Origin: RPQJ01 sp963706535
GTDB taxonomy: Bacteria; Pseudomonadota; Gammaproteobacteria; Steroidobacterales; Steroidobacteraceae
Direction of reading: 5' to 3'
Length of the DNA: 64,000 nucleotides
NCBI GenBank assembly: GCA_963706535.1
Contig: CAVPMU010000015.1
Span: forward strand, 1 to 64,000
Shown here: piece by piece, positions 16,311-23,846 of the stretch
Position numbering within the stretch: position 1 is the stretch's first letter
Layout: the number at the start of each line of letters is the position of its first letter
The notes under the pieces: generated by a model
What the model saw: only the letters and a program-made list of their open reading frames with translations
What the model was told of the DNA's origin: nothing
The model's database searches: none
Translations under genes and position numbers: made by a program

Positions 16311-16814
16311 ATGATCGTCCAGCAGACCCTCGACCAGCTGCGAGCCCTCAAGCTCCACGGCATGGCCGACACGTTCGAGGAGCAGCTCGCGCTGCCGAGT
16401 GCGCAGACCCTGCCGTTCGAAGATCGCTTCGCGCTGCTCGTCGAGCGCGAGATCGCCTACCGCAGCGGCAAGCGCCTCACCGCGCTGCTGCGCAAGGCGC
16501 GGCTCAAGTACGCCACCGCCAACCTCGAGGACCTCGACAAGCGCTCAAGCCGCGGGCTCGATCATCGGCTGCTCACCAGCCTCGCCCACGGCGAGTGGCT
16601 CGAGCGTGCACAGAGCATCCTCATCACCGGGCCCACCGGCGCCGGCAAGACCTGGCTCGCCTGCGCGCTCGCCCAGCGCGCCTGCCGCCTCGGCCGGACC
16701 GCGCTCTACGCCCGCGTGCCGCGCCTGCTCGAGGAACTGCGCATCGCCCGCGGCGACGGCACGCACAAGCGCCGTCTCATCGCGCTCGCCAAGCTCAACG
16801 TCCTCGTGCTCGAT
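16311..16814 (+). pseudogene. istB: IstB ATP-binding helper, 5' part only
   Basis: First 168 codons of IstB, the AAA+ helper of IS21 transposition. The N-terminus (IVQQTLDQLRALKLHGMADT) and Walker A (ITGPTGAGKTWLACAL) are present. The protein stops matching inside Walker B after LNVLVLD (codon 168, ending at 16814), exactly where the RIT terminal repeat begins. The reading frame then runs into the inserted element and ends at 17039. The second half of this gene is not in the window. Confidence 0.9.
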
Positions 16815-16897
16815 TTATGTGCAGCGCACAGATATGTGGAGTTCGTCGGCGAAGCGACGGAGATGACAGTGTCGTCGTCGCGGCGAACTCCACATAA
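16815..16897. repeat. RIT left terminal module
   Basis: This 83-base end opens with TTATGTG (16815-16821) and closes with its complement CACATAA (16891-16897). Inside, ATGTGGAGTTCG (16834-16845) is repeated inverted at 16884-16895, and TGTGCAGCGCACA (16818-16830) is itself a palindrome. The outer 31 bases are repeated exactly, inverted, at the right end. Such dyads fit tyrosine recombinase binding sites. Confidence 0.75.
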
Positions 16898-16906
16898 CCG
16901 TGGCAG

Positions 16907-17929
16907 TCACAACCGGCGCAGCCAGCCCACCACGTCGATGCGCGACAGCGCCACGCGGCCGGCACGCGGCGAGGAAAGAACGTCAGGAAACACCTGGGCG
17001 AGCGCTTGGCGCTTCAGATCGAGATCGGCGCGCGCGTAGTTCATCGTGGTGCTGAGCGTCGCGTGACCGAGCCATTGACTGATCGTGGCGAAATCGACGC
17101 CTGCCTTCAGGAGATGAATCGCGGTCGTGTGGCGTAGCGAGTGCGGATGGATGTGCTTGCTGCGCAGACTCCTGGCGACGCTGCTGGCGTCGATGTGCTT
17201 CTGCAATAGATAGCGGACGCCGAAGCGGGTGAGCTTCGATCCGTGCCGGTTGACGAAGAGCGACGCGTTGCCGTCCGCGCCAGCTTTGCCGGGCAGCGTG
17301 AGCTGGCGCAGCCGCGCCGCAGTGTGCGCCCAGATCGGGCAGACGCGGATCTTGCCGCCCTTGCCACGCAGACGTACCTGATAAGGCGGTTCGAGGCGCA
17401 CGTCGGACACGCGCAGGTTCAGGATCTCCTGCACACGCGCGCCGGTGTTGAACATCAGTGCAAACAAGGCATGATCGCGCTGCCCCGCGGCAGTCGATCG
17501 ATCGATGGCCTTCAGCAGGGCTTCGACCTCGTGTTGCTCGAGGTACTCGATGGGGGCGCTGCGAACGCCGCGCTTGAACGGCACGCCGAGGATCCGTTGC
17601 AACTCGGCCAGATGGTCGGGGTGCTCGGTGGTCAAGAAGCGCGCGAAGGTATGGAGGGCGGCGAGACGTGCGTTGCGAGTGGCGATGCCGTTGTGCCGGT
17701 CGGTCTCCAGGGATGCGAGGAACGGGATGACCTGCGCGGCGGTGAAGTCTGCCAGGTCGAGCTCCGCGATGCCTCGGCCGGCTCGCGTCGCGGCGAACTG
17801 GAAGAACAGAACGAGCGCGTCACGATAGCTATGGACGGTGTGTTCGCTCATGCCTCGCAACCCGGGAAGGTACTCCTGGAAGAAGCGAACGACGGAGCGG
17901 CCGAGTGCGTTGGGTCGCTGGCGCTTCAT
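16907..17929 (-). CDS. RIT tyrosine recombinase, third gene (RitC-like)
   Basis: 340-aa tyrosine recombinase. The N-terminal SAM-like core-binding domain (GLRGMSEHTVHSYRDALVLFF) is followed by the catalytic domain with Arg in FNTGARVQEILNL, HPHSLRHTTAIHLL for HxxR, and WLGHATLSTTMNYARAD carrying His and the nucleophile Tyr. ATG 17929 has GGGAGG upstream; a longer in-frame ATG at 18259 would run into the second recombinase gene and is rejected. It is separated from that gene by 74 bases. All five catalytic signatures are present. It ends 92 bases inside the element. Confidence 0.9.
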   Translation of the reverse strand: MKRQRPNALGRSVVRFFQEYLPGLRGMSEHTVHSYRDALVLFFQFAATRAGRGIAELDLADFTAAQVIPFLASLETDRHNGIATRNARLAALHTFARFLTTEHPDHLAELQRILGVPFKRGVRSAPIEYLEQHEVEALLKAIDRSTAAGQRDHALFALMFNTGARVQEILNLRVSDVRLEPPYQVRLRGKGGKIRVCPIWAHTAARLRQLTLPGKAGADGNASLFVNRHGSKLTRFGVRYLLQKHIDASSVARSLRSKHIHPHSLRHTTAIHLLKAGVDFATISQWLGHATLSTTMNYARADLDLKRQALAQVFPDVLSSPRAGRVALSRIDVVGWLRRL

Positions 17930-18003
17930 GACAGACCTCCCTGCAGGAGGTGCCCGCACTGCCGTTCGAATCGCGCGCTGGCCGCCTCGGCGATCTCCGG
18001 AAT

Positions 18004-18906
18004 TCACTTCAGGTAATAGGCCGTGGAGACGATCGAGACATGCCCCATGTACATCGCGAGCTTCGGCAAGTTCGACTGCACGTCGAGGCCGGCCCGGTAC
18101 CAGCGCAGCAGTGCGTGAAGCGCGAAGACATGTCGAAAGTCGTGAATACGCGGCCGTTGCCCGTGACGATCGTGGACGTCGACGGCTGCAAATAGCGCGC
18201 GAATACCGCGGGCGAGTCCGGTACCAGTGTAGCCACGAAATCCGCGCGTGCGGTTGCACAGCAGCGGCGATGTGGGTGAACGGTCGAAGGGTGGCGCAAG
18301 GCGCCGCTGCAGGTATGCCCGAAGCTCGCGCCGGGCGTCGTCCGAGAGTGGCACGAGTCGTGACTTGTGGAACTTGGACTCTCGGATCCGAAGCACGCCC
18401 GCTCTGGCGTCGACGTCCTGCAGGCTCAGGCGCAGCAGCTCGCCACGTCGAAGGCCCGCCGTATATAGCAGCACGACCGCGAGGCGCAGTACGGCTGGCA
18501 GCAGCGGTGATCCGGGCGTGGCCTGCAACTGGCTGGCTGCGGCCAGCATCTTGGGTACGACGCTCGGATCGAAGATCCTCGGCGCTTCATGCGGGCACGG
18601 TCGTGGGAAACGGCTCAGGTCCGGCACAAAGCAGGTGGGGGCCGTGCGTCGTCGGTACAGACACAGGTTGCGGACGATGCGTTGCCGGTTGCGACGCACG
18701 TTCGCGCTGAGGGCAGCGAATGTCGAGCACCAAGCCTCGAAGAGCGACTGCTCGAGCTCGACGGCATGTGCGTTCGCGAGGAACGCACAAAGTGAGGCGA
18801 TGACCCGTTCCTCGTTGGCGTACTTGCGCCCCAGCGACCGTTGTCGTTCGAGATAACGCGCAGCGACACCGTCCAGTGAGTCGCTGCGGGCACTGCGGGC
18901 GTTCAC
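18004..18906 (-). CDS. RIT tyrosine recombinase, second gene (RitB-like)
   Basis: 300-aa tyrosine recombinase, the shortest of the trio as is usual for RitB. The N-terminal domain (LGRKYANEERVIASLCAFLA) is followed by the catalytic signatures YTAGLRRGELLRL, RIHDFRHVFALHAL and YMGHVSIVSTAYYLK. The chain ends two residues after the nucleophilic tyrosine region, a very short tail. Its start overlaps the end of the first recombinase by four bases (ATGA), indicating coupled translation. Role within RIT movement is unknown; presumably all three proteins assemble on the terminal dyads. Confidence 0.9.
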   Translation of the reverse strand: MNARSARSDSLDGVAARYLERQRSLGRKYANEERVIASLCAFLANAHAVELEQSLFEAWCSTFAALSANVRRNRQRIVRNLCLYRRRTAPTCFVPDLSRFPRPCPHEAPRIFDPSVVPKMLAAASQLQATPGSPLLPAVLRLAVVLLYTAGLRRGELLRLSLQDVDARAGVLRIRESKFHKSRLVPLSDDARRELRAYLQRRLAPPFDRSPTSPLLCNRTRGFRGYTGTGLARGIRALFAAVDVHDRHGQRPRIHDFRHVFALHALLRWYRAGLDVQSNLPKLAMYMGHVSIVSTAYYLK

Positions 18907-20126
18907 GAGAATCTCCCGGCGGAGCGGCGTGGGAGTCTCGGGATCGGGAGAGCCACCTCGCGCAAGGCGTCGGTCTGCAGACGCAAGTAAACGCAGGTGC
19001 TCTCGAGCGTGCGGTGGCCGAGCAGATCCCCGATCGCCTTGATGCCCACGCCACGGTTAAGCAGCCGCATGGCGAACCCATGGCGAAGGCCGTAGGCTGA
19101 GAAGCCTTCCAGGGGCAGCCCACTCGTCCGGGCGCGCTTCTTGAAAGCGTCGCCGACCGCATAGTGGCTGATCGGGCCGACCGGCGTTCTTGCCCGGAGG
19201 AACAGCGCAGAATAGGACGTGCGACGTCGCCCATGGCGAAGATAGCGCCGCAGCAGCGACAGCGTTCGCGGGTTGACCGGCAGCAGCAAATCGGAGCGCG
19301 TCTTGCGCTGCTCGACACGCAGTGTGCCTGCCTTCCAGTCGATCGCATCGAGCGTCAGCGCTGCGACCTCGGAAGGCCGCAGTCCGTAGTGCGCCATAAG
19401 ATGCAGCATGGCGAGGTCGCGCCAACCCGATCTGCTGCCGAGATCGATCGAGGCAAGCAGGCGCTGCGCGAGCGCCCAATCGATCGCACGCGGTGGTAAC
19501 TCCTCGCGATAGGTGCGGGGCGAGTCGATCGCGTCGAGGCGCCTGGCGGTGAGGCCGCAGTCGTAACAGTAGCGCAGAAACGCCCGTAATCGCGCGACCG
19601 TGTGCTGCAAGGTCTGTCGTGTCACGCGGCGACCGGTCGCGCTGACGAATCGCTCGACGGCTTCAGAGGACAGCTGCTCCAGGCGTGATCGTGGCGGAAC
19701 GCTGTGGGAGAGAAACTCGGCAGCGGTTGCCAGATGCTGCTGGGTGGTCGAGATCGCCAAGCCGCGCAGCTCCGTCAGATGACGGCGATAGTCGGAGAGC
19801 AAGTCTGCAAATCGATCGGGCTTGGCCGTGACCGTGATCGCGCCTCGCTCCACGAGGAATCGCTGGAACGCACGCTGGGTCGCACGGTAGCTCTCCGGAC
19901 GCCTCCGATGCACGAACATGCTCGGCAGCATCGCTGCGGAGAACGAGTCGGTGATCGGGACGGGTCGGTGCTGCTCGAGGACCTTCTTCAGTCGCCATAC
20001 ATGCAGCTGAGCCGGCTTGCCCTCGTAGCCGCGCGCCGTCAGCCAATCCGAGAACGCTTCCAGCCAGTGCGCCGCCGGCGAAGAGGTGTAACGCGAGTAA
20101 CGCTTCGGAAACAGTTGCGTAAGCAT
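18903..20126 (-). CDS. RIT tyrosine recombinase, first gene (RitA-like)
   Basis: 407-aa tyrosine recombinase and first gene of the trio. The long N-terminal region (SYRATQRAFQRFLVERGAIT, LTELRGLAISTTQQHLA) is the arm/core-binding part. The catalytic domain shows MAHYGLRPSEVAALTL (Arg) and DLLGHRTLESTCVYLRL (His and Tyr), but the usual HxLR box reads SAYGLRHGFAMR, with Tyr where His is expected. The start at 20126 lies 135 bases inside the right end of the element. A promoter in that terminal segment would serve the whole leftward operon; I did not find a clear one. Confidence 0.9.
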   Translation of the reverse strand: MLTQLFPKRYSRYTSSPAAHWLEAFSDWLTARGYEGKPAQLHVWRLKKVLEQHRPVPITDSFSAAMLPSMFVHRRRPESYRATQRAFQRFLVERGAITVTAKPDRFADLLSDYRRHLTELRGLAISTTQQHLATAAEFLSHSVPPRSRLEQLSSEAVERFVSATGRRVTRQTLQHTVARLRAFLRYCYDCGLTARRLDAIDSPRTYREELPPRAIDWALAQRLLASIDLGSRSGWRDLAMLHLMAHYGLRPSEVAALTLDAIDWKAGTLRVEQRKTRSDLLLPVNPRTLSLLRRYLRHGRRRTSYSALFLRARTPVGPISHYAVGDAFKKRARTSGLPLEGFSAYGLRHGFAMRLLNRGVGIKAIGDLLGHRTLESTCVYLRLQTDALREVALPIPRLPRRSAGRFS

Positions 20127-20179
20127 GATCGCCTCCTGACCCCCGAGGCGGGCCGCTCACGCTACGCGTCGGCCTTCAG

Positions 20180-20261
20180 TTATGTGTAGTGGGCAGGCTC
20201 ACGAAGCCAGTGCTGCGGCCGGTGCAGTACCGAACTCCACATATCTGTGCGCTGCACATAA
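20180..20261. repeat. RIT right terminal module
   Basis: This 82-base end starts with TTATGTG (20180-20186) and ends with CACATAA (20255-20261). It mirrors the 83-base left module. Its outer 31 bases (20231-20261) are the exact inverted copy of 16815-16845; the inner bases diverge. Confidence 0.75.
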
Positions 20262-20654
20262 ATCGAGCAGCAGGACGTTGGCTCGGGCCAACTGCTTGAG
20301 CAGTGCCGAGCGTCGCTGCAGGCCATGGGCACGCGTGAGATCTTCAGCGAGGCGCGAGAGCCGGAACGCACGCACGCGGTAGTCGGATCGGCATGCGGAA
20401 TGGGCGAGCGCCGAGGCCAGGAAGCTCTTGCCGACGCCACAGGGCCCGGTGATCAAGACGTTCAGGTGCTTCTTGACCCAGGCTAGGTCCCGGACGGTCG
20501 CGAACGTCAGCGGGTCGAGGCCGCGGGGCGGACTTCGGCCGAGGTCTTCGAGGCACGCGTTGTTCTGCGGCAGTCGTGCCCAGCGCAGGCGTTGGCGCAG
20601 GCGCAGGCTGTCGCGCTCGGCCGTCTCGTTCTGGATCATGAGGCCGAGGCGCTC
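20262..20654 (-). pseudogene. istB: second istB fragment, inverted, ending at the RIT
   Basis: Leftward fragment of an IstB different from the one at 16311. EERLGLMIQNE at its broken 5' side, RLRWARLPQNNACLEDL, LNVLITGPCGVGKSFLASAL (Walker A) and LARANVLLLD are IstB signatures. Coding homology stops after LLLD at 20262, the codon equivalent to 16812-16814 in the first istB, and the RIT repeat begins at the next base. The first 40 or so codons are replaced by IS1634-like transposase sequence around 20655-20665. It has lost both ends. Confidence 0.82.
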
Positions 20655-20662
20655 CTCGTGCG

Positions 20663-20841
20663 CCCTCTTCGATCACTTCGATCGAGCGCCGCCAAGCCAG
20701 TTCTTGCGAGGAGTTGATCTCGCCCAGATACAGCACATGGCGTTGCACCACCCGGCCACCCGCGACGCGGCGGTTCTCCACCACCGAGAAATAGCGGTGA
20801 ACCTTGCCATCCTTCTTGCGGGTCGTGGCGCGCAGAAACAT
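20663..20841 (-). pseudogene. N-terminal fragment of IS4/IS1634-like transposase
   Basis: About 60 codons starting MFLRATTRKKDGKVHRYFSV, then GRVVQRHVLYLGEINSSQ. This is the N-terminus typical of the IS1634 branch of IS4-type transposases, normally some 550 aa long. Homology ends near SIEVIEE, where the sequence passes into the second istB fragment. The 164 bases upstream (20842-21005) hold no gene I recognise. A remnant only. Confidence 0.75.
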
Positions 20842-21005
20842 TGCAGAACGACATTATCCGCGCGCCACATCGGCTGACCAGAAGCAAGGTCTTCACTACA
20901 GCCCTGTGCGCCGCGCGACGCCCTGAAAAACCCCGCCCAATCAATGCCCGCGCAGCCCGCTTAGCCACGAAATCCGCTCCATCAGCGAATCGGCGAAGAT
21001 CGGTT

Positions 21006-21251
21006 AGGGCGTGTTAACACTACCGCAGTGCCTCGACGACCAGCGCGAAGCACAGAAACGCCATGAAAAAGCGCCTGGGCAGAGCGCGCCATTTGCAGCC
21101 GTTCTCTGCGACATACTGGATCGCGTTGACAACCTGGAGGTTACTGAGCGAGACGTTGCCGCGCTGGACTGGCAGAAACGGCTCGATGCGACTGAACCGA
21201 GCGGCGGTAAGTTCCATGGGTTCAGTATATCACGTAGTGTGAACAGACCAT
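21006..21251 (-). mobile_element. internally deleted IS5-like relic with its terminal repeats
   Basis: A remnant of about 245 bases. The ends match as an imperfect inverted repeat: 21008-21023 against the complement of 21234-21249 agree at 13 of 16 positions (GGCGTGTTAACACTAC-type). Between them the only gene is a transposase from which the catalytic middle is missing. The size and intact-looking ends resemble a MITE-like derivative that a full IS5 relative could mobilise; mobility is inference. Confidence 0.6.
21020..21217 (-). pseudogene. IS5-family transposase, N- and C-terminus joined
   Basis: 65 codons. The first part (MELTAARFSRIEPFLPVQRG ... ENGCKWRALPRRF) is the IS5 transposase N-terminus. 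Directly after it comes FMAFLCFALVVEALR, the typical C-terminal end of the same family. The whole DDE core, about 170-200 residues, is missing with the frame preserved, so this is an internal deletion rather than a truncation. Confidence 0.75.
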
Positions 21252-21281
21252 AGTCCTTCCCGACTTCCATGCAATGCCGCC

Positions 21282-22514
21282 TCACAGCACCCTCCACCAG
21301 GGTACAGCCAACACGTCGGTGGTGAGCCACTCGACGGTGCGCCCGGTGTGCAGCAGTAGCCCGGCGCGCGCCTTGCGCCCGTACTCCCGCCGGAAGGTGC
21401 GCAAGTGCGTGCAGTCGGCGAGGCGCGGCTTCGAGGTCGCCTTCACCTCGATGGGCAGCAGCTTGCCGCCCGCCTCGATGACGAAGTCCACTTCCTCGCC
21501 GATCGTGGTGCGCCAGTAGGCGAGCTCCACGCGCTCCACCCGCGCATCGCGCCAGGCGAGCAGGTCGTGCAGCACCAGGTTCTCAAGGTGCGCACCCGCG
21601 GGCGCCGTGGCGCCAAGGTGCAACGCGACGCCGGTGTCGCCCCAGAAGATCCTGGGCGACTTGATGAGCCGCTTGGTCCGGTTCACCGCGTAGGCCGGCA
21701 GGCGCACGAGTAGATACGAGGTCTCCAGCAGGTTGAGCCAGCGGTGTACCGTCGGCTGCGGCAGGCCGATATCGCGGCCCAACTCGGTCTGGTTGAGGAG
21801 CTGCCCCACGCGCAGGCAGGCCGCCTGCATCAGGCGGCGGAAGTCGGGCAGCGCGCTGATCGAGGCGAGGTCCTGCAGGTCGCGTTCGAGATAGGTGCGC
21901 ACGTAGCCGTCGAACCAGATGGCGCGGTCGGCCGCCGTTCCGAGTTCCAGCGCCGGCGTGGGAAAGCCACCGCGCAGCGCGAGCGCCTGCCAGTCTTCCT
22001 GGTGGTTGTCCCCGCTCGCCAGCAGATCACGCCACTCGGTGTCGGGCGCGGCCAGCAGGTCGTCCCAGCGCCCCGCGCGTGCGAGTCCGAGCTGCTCGCG
22101 CCGGGTCATGGGCCAGAGCGTGAGGTGGCTCGCGCGGCCGGCCAGCGACTCCGACACCTGCCGCATCAGGAGCAGGTTGGCCGAGCCGGTGAGCAGAAAG
22201 CGCCCGGGACGGCGGTCGCGGTCGATGGCCCGCTTCACTGCAGTCAGCAGGCCCGGCTCGCGCTGGACCTCGTCGAGGGTGAGCGGATCGTTGCCTCCCA
22301 GCAGGGCCTCGGGGTCGCGGCGCGCCGCATCGCGTACGTCGAAGTCGTCGAGCGACCGGTAGCGCCGTTCGCCCCGTACCAGCTGCTCGACCAGGGTGCT
22401 CTTGCCGGTCTGTCGTGCGCCGGTGAGCACCACGGCCGGCATCACGCGCAGCCGCGCGGCGAGCGCGTCATCCACCAGGCGGGGAAGGGTCTTCACGATG
22501 TGGATGATATTCAT
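21282..22514 (-). CDS. AAA ATPase with DUF4143 domain
   Basis: 410-aa protein of the AAA_14/DUF4143 family. Walker A is LTGARQTGKSTLVEQL; PLTLDEVQREPGLL is the Walker B region, and GRFLLTGSANLLLM is the sensor region. The C-terminal DUF4143 part (ETSYLLVRLPAYAVNRTKRL, GEEVDFVIEAGGKLLPIEVK) contains a D...ExK pattern resembling a PD-(D/E)XK fold. Members are widespread in bacteria and archaea, often sporadic and of unknown role. It starts at 22514 with a weak ribosome site. It stands alone at the right edge of the accessory island, between the IS5 relic and the chromosomal ada gene. Confidence 0.9.
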   Translation of the reverse strand: MNIIHIVKTLPRLVDDALAARLRVMPAVVLTGARQTGKSTLVEQLVRGERRYRSLDDFDVRDAARRDPEALLGGNDPLTLDEVQREPGLLTAVKRAIDRDRRPGRFLLTGSANLLLMRQVSESLAGRASHLTLWPMTRREQLGLARAGRWDDLLAAPDTEWRDLLASGDNHQEDWQALALRGGFPTPALELGTAADRAIWFDGYVRTYLERDLQDLASISALPDFRRLMQAACLRVGQLLNQTELGRDIGLPQPTVHRWLNLLETSYLLVRLPAYAVNRTKRLIKSPRIFWGDTGVALHLGATAPAGAHLENLVLHDLLAWRDARVERVELAYWRTTIGEEVDFVIEAGGKLLPIEVKATSKPRLADCTHLRTFRREYGRKARAGLLLHTGRTVEWLTTDVLAVPWWRVL

Positions 22515-22704
22515 TCACGGCGTGGATTGGCAAGCCCGCCGCGCCCGGCGGGTAGCGGATCCGACTGAAGGCGGCCACATGCGATAGGCTGCCTCTACCA
22601 TGCCGCCGCGCAAACCGAATTCGACCGCAAGCCGCGGAGTTCCCCGGACCGCCGTGAGTCCCAGAATGCGCCCCACAGGCAGAGCCCGCATTCGAGGAGC
22701 CACG

Positions 22705-23787
22705 ATGAACGCCACCGTCAGGAAGGCCCGCGCCACCGCCACCGAGCGTGATCCGCGCTGGGCCGCCATCGTCGCCCGCGACCCGACCGCAGACGGGTCG
22801 TTCTATTACTCGGTGGAGACGACCGGCGTCTATTGCCGCCCCTCCTGCGCCTCGCGCCGCGCGCGGCCGGAGAACGTCGAGTTCCACGCCACGCGCGAGG
22901 CAGCCGAGCGAGCCGGTTTCCGACCCTGTAAGCGCTGCAAGCCGAATGAGCCGACCCAGGCCGCCCAGCACGCGGCGACGGTGGCGCGCGCCTGTCGTCT
23001 CATCGAACGATCGGACCCGGCCCCCGATCTCGAGACACTCGCGCGACACGTCGGCCTGAGCCCGCATCACTTCCACCGGGTCTTCAAGGCGGCGACCGGC
23101 CTCACGCCCCGCGAATACGCCGCCACCCACCGGGCACGGCGCGTCCGCGAACGACTCGGGCGCGGCGCAACCGTAACCGAGGCCATCTACGACGCGGGCT
23201 ACGGCTCGAACGGCCGTTTCTATGCCGAGTCCGACCGGGTGCTCGGCATGGCCCCGTCGCGCTACCGCGCCGGCGGCGCGGGAACGGCCATCCGTTTCGC
23301 CGTCGGACAGAGCTCGCTCGGAGCGATCCTGGTTGCCGCCAGCGACCGCGGCATCTGCTCGATCCTGCTCGGTGACGACCCCGACGCCCTGGTCCACGAC
23401 CTGCAGGACCGGTTTCCCAGGGCCGAGCTGCTCGGCGGCGACACGGAATTCGAACAGCTGGTCGCCAGGGTGGTCGGCCTGGTCGAGGCGCCCGCGGTCG
23501 GCGTCGACCTGCCGCTCGACGTTCGTGGCACCGCGTTCCAGCAGCGGGTCTGGCAGGCCCTGCGCGCCCTCCCGCCCGGGTCGACGGCGACGTACGGCGA
23601 GATCGCCGCGCGCATCGGTTCACCCAAGTCGGTCCGTGCCGTGGCGCAGGCCTGTGCCGCGAATCCACTGGCGATCGCCATTCCCTGCCACCGCGTCGTG
23701 CGCACCGACGGTGGCCTGGCCGGCTACCGCTGGGGAGTGGAACGCAAGCGACTGCTGCTGGCCCGCGAGGCCACGTCCCGCAGATAG
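22705..23787 (+). CDS. ada: Ada: DNA methyl-phosphotriester/O6-methylguanine methyltransferase and regulator
   Basis: 360-aa adaptive-response protein. Residues 15-85 are the zinc domain that takes methyl groups from phosphotriesters, with cysteines in GVYCRPSCAS (44, 48) and FRPCKRCKP (75, 78). Residues about 95-190 form the AraC-type helix-turn-helix (HHFHRVFKAATGLTPREYAA). The C-terminal O6-alkylguanine domain carries the acceptor cysteine in IPCHRVV (Cys 328). Methylated Ada activates repair genes. ATG 22705 is chosen because GAGGAG precedes it and the Ada N-terminus begins there; the upstream in-frame ATG 22600 adds unrelated residues. No alkB or alkA follows. Confidence 0.95.
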   Translation: MNATVRKARATATERDPRWAAIVARDPTADGSFYYSVETTGVYCRPSCASRRARPENVEFHATREAAERAGFRPCKRCKPNEPTQAAQHAATVARACRLIERSDPAPDLETLARHVGLSPHHFHRVFKAATGLTPREYAATHRARRVRERLGRGATVTEAIYDAGYGSNGRFYAESDRVLGMAPSRYRAGGAGTAIRFAVGQSSLGAILVAASDRGICSILLGDDPDALVHDLQDRFPRAELLGGDTEFEQLVARVVGLVEAPAVGVDLPLDVRGTAFQQRVWQALRALPPGSTATYGEIAARIGSPKSVRAVAQACAANPLAIAIPCHRVVRTDGGLAGYRWGVERKRLLLAREATSRR

Positions 23788-23846
23788 TCCCGGTGGACGG
23801 CCCCTGCGCCCGGAAGTAGTCTCCTCGGCACAAGACTGAGGCGCTA

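Larger units (their letters stand above)
14562..16814 (+). mobile_element. IS21-family element, left end to truncated istB
   Basis: The left end lies near 14562, where a TGCTGCGTATTCCGG end sequence begins and CD-NTase homology stops. It contains the terminal repeat array, complete istA and the first 168 codons of istB. The rest of istB and the right end are absent from this window, lost at the RIT junction at 16814/16815. No target duplication can be checked without the right end. Confidence 0.85.
16815..20261 (-). mobile_element. RIT element (recombinase in trio), 3447 bp
   Basis: Three adjacent tyrosine recombinase genes read leftward (about 407, 300 and 340 aa). They are enclosed by a perfect inverted repeat of 31 bp (16815-16845 and 20231-20261), or 39 bp if the adjoining istB-derived bases are counted. 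Gene number, sizes, order and overlap match the described RIT elements, which carry no cargo. It interrupts one istB on the left and a different, inverted istB on the right at homologous codons, so the flanks are not those of one simple insertion. Mechanism and target rule are inference. Confidence 0.87.

Noticed and set aside
16311..17039. IstB with a frameshift or alternative C-terminus
   Set aside because: The frame stays open past 16814, but those codons lie in the RIT terminal repeat, which is present as an exact inverted copy at 20231-20261. It is an insertion, not a frameshift.
16907..20126. Tn554-like transposon or integron with three recombinase genes
   Set aside because: Tn554 carries two tyrosine recombinases, a small TnpC and cargo; integrons have one integrase and attC cassettes. 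Here all three genes are complete tyrosine recombinases without cargo, matching RIT elements.
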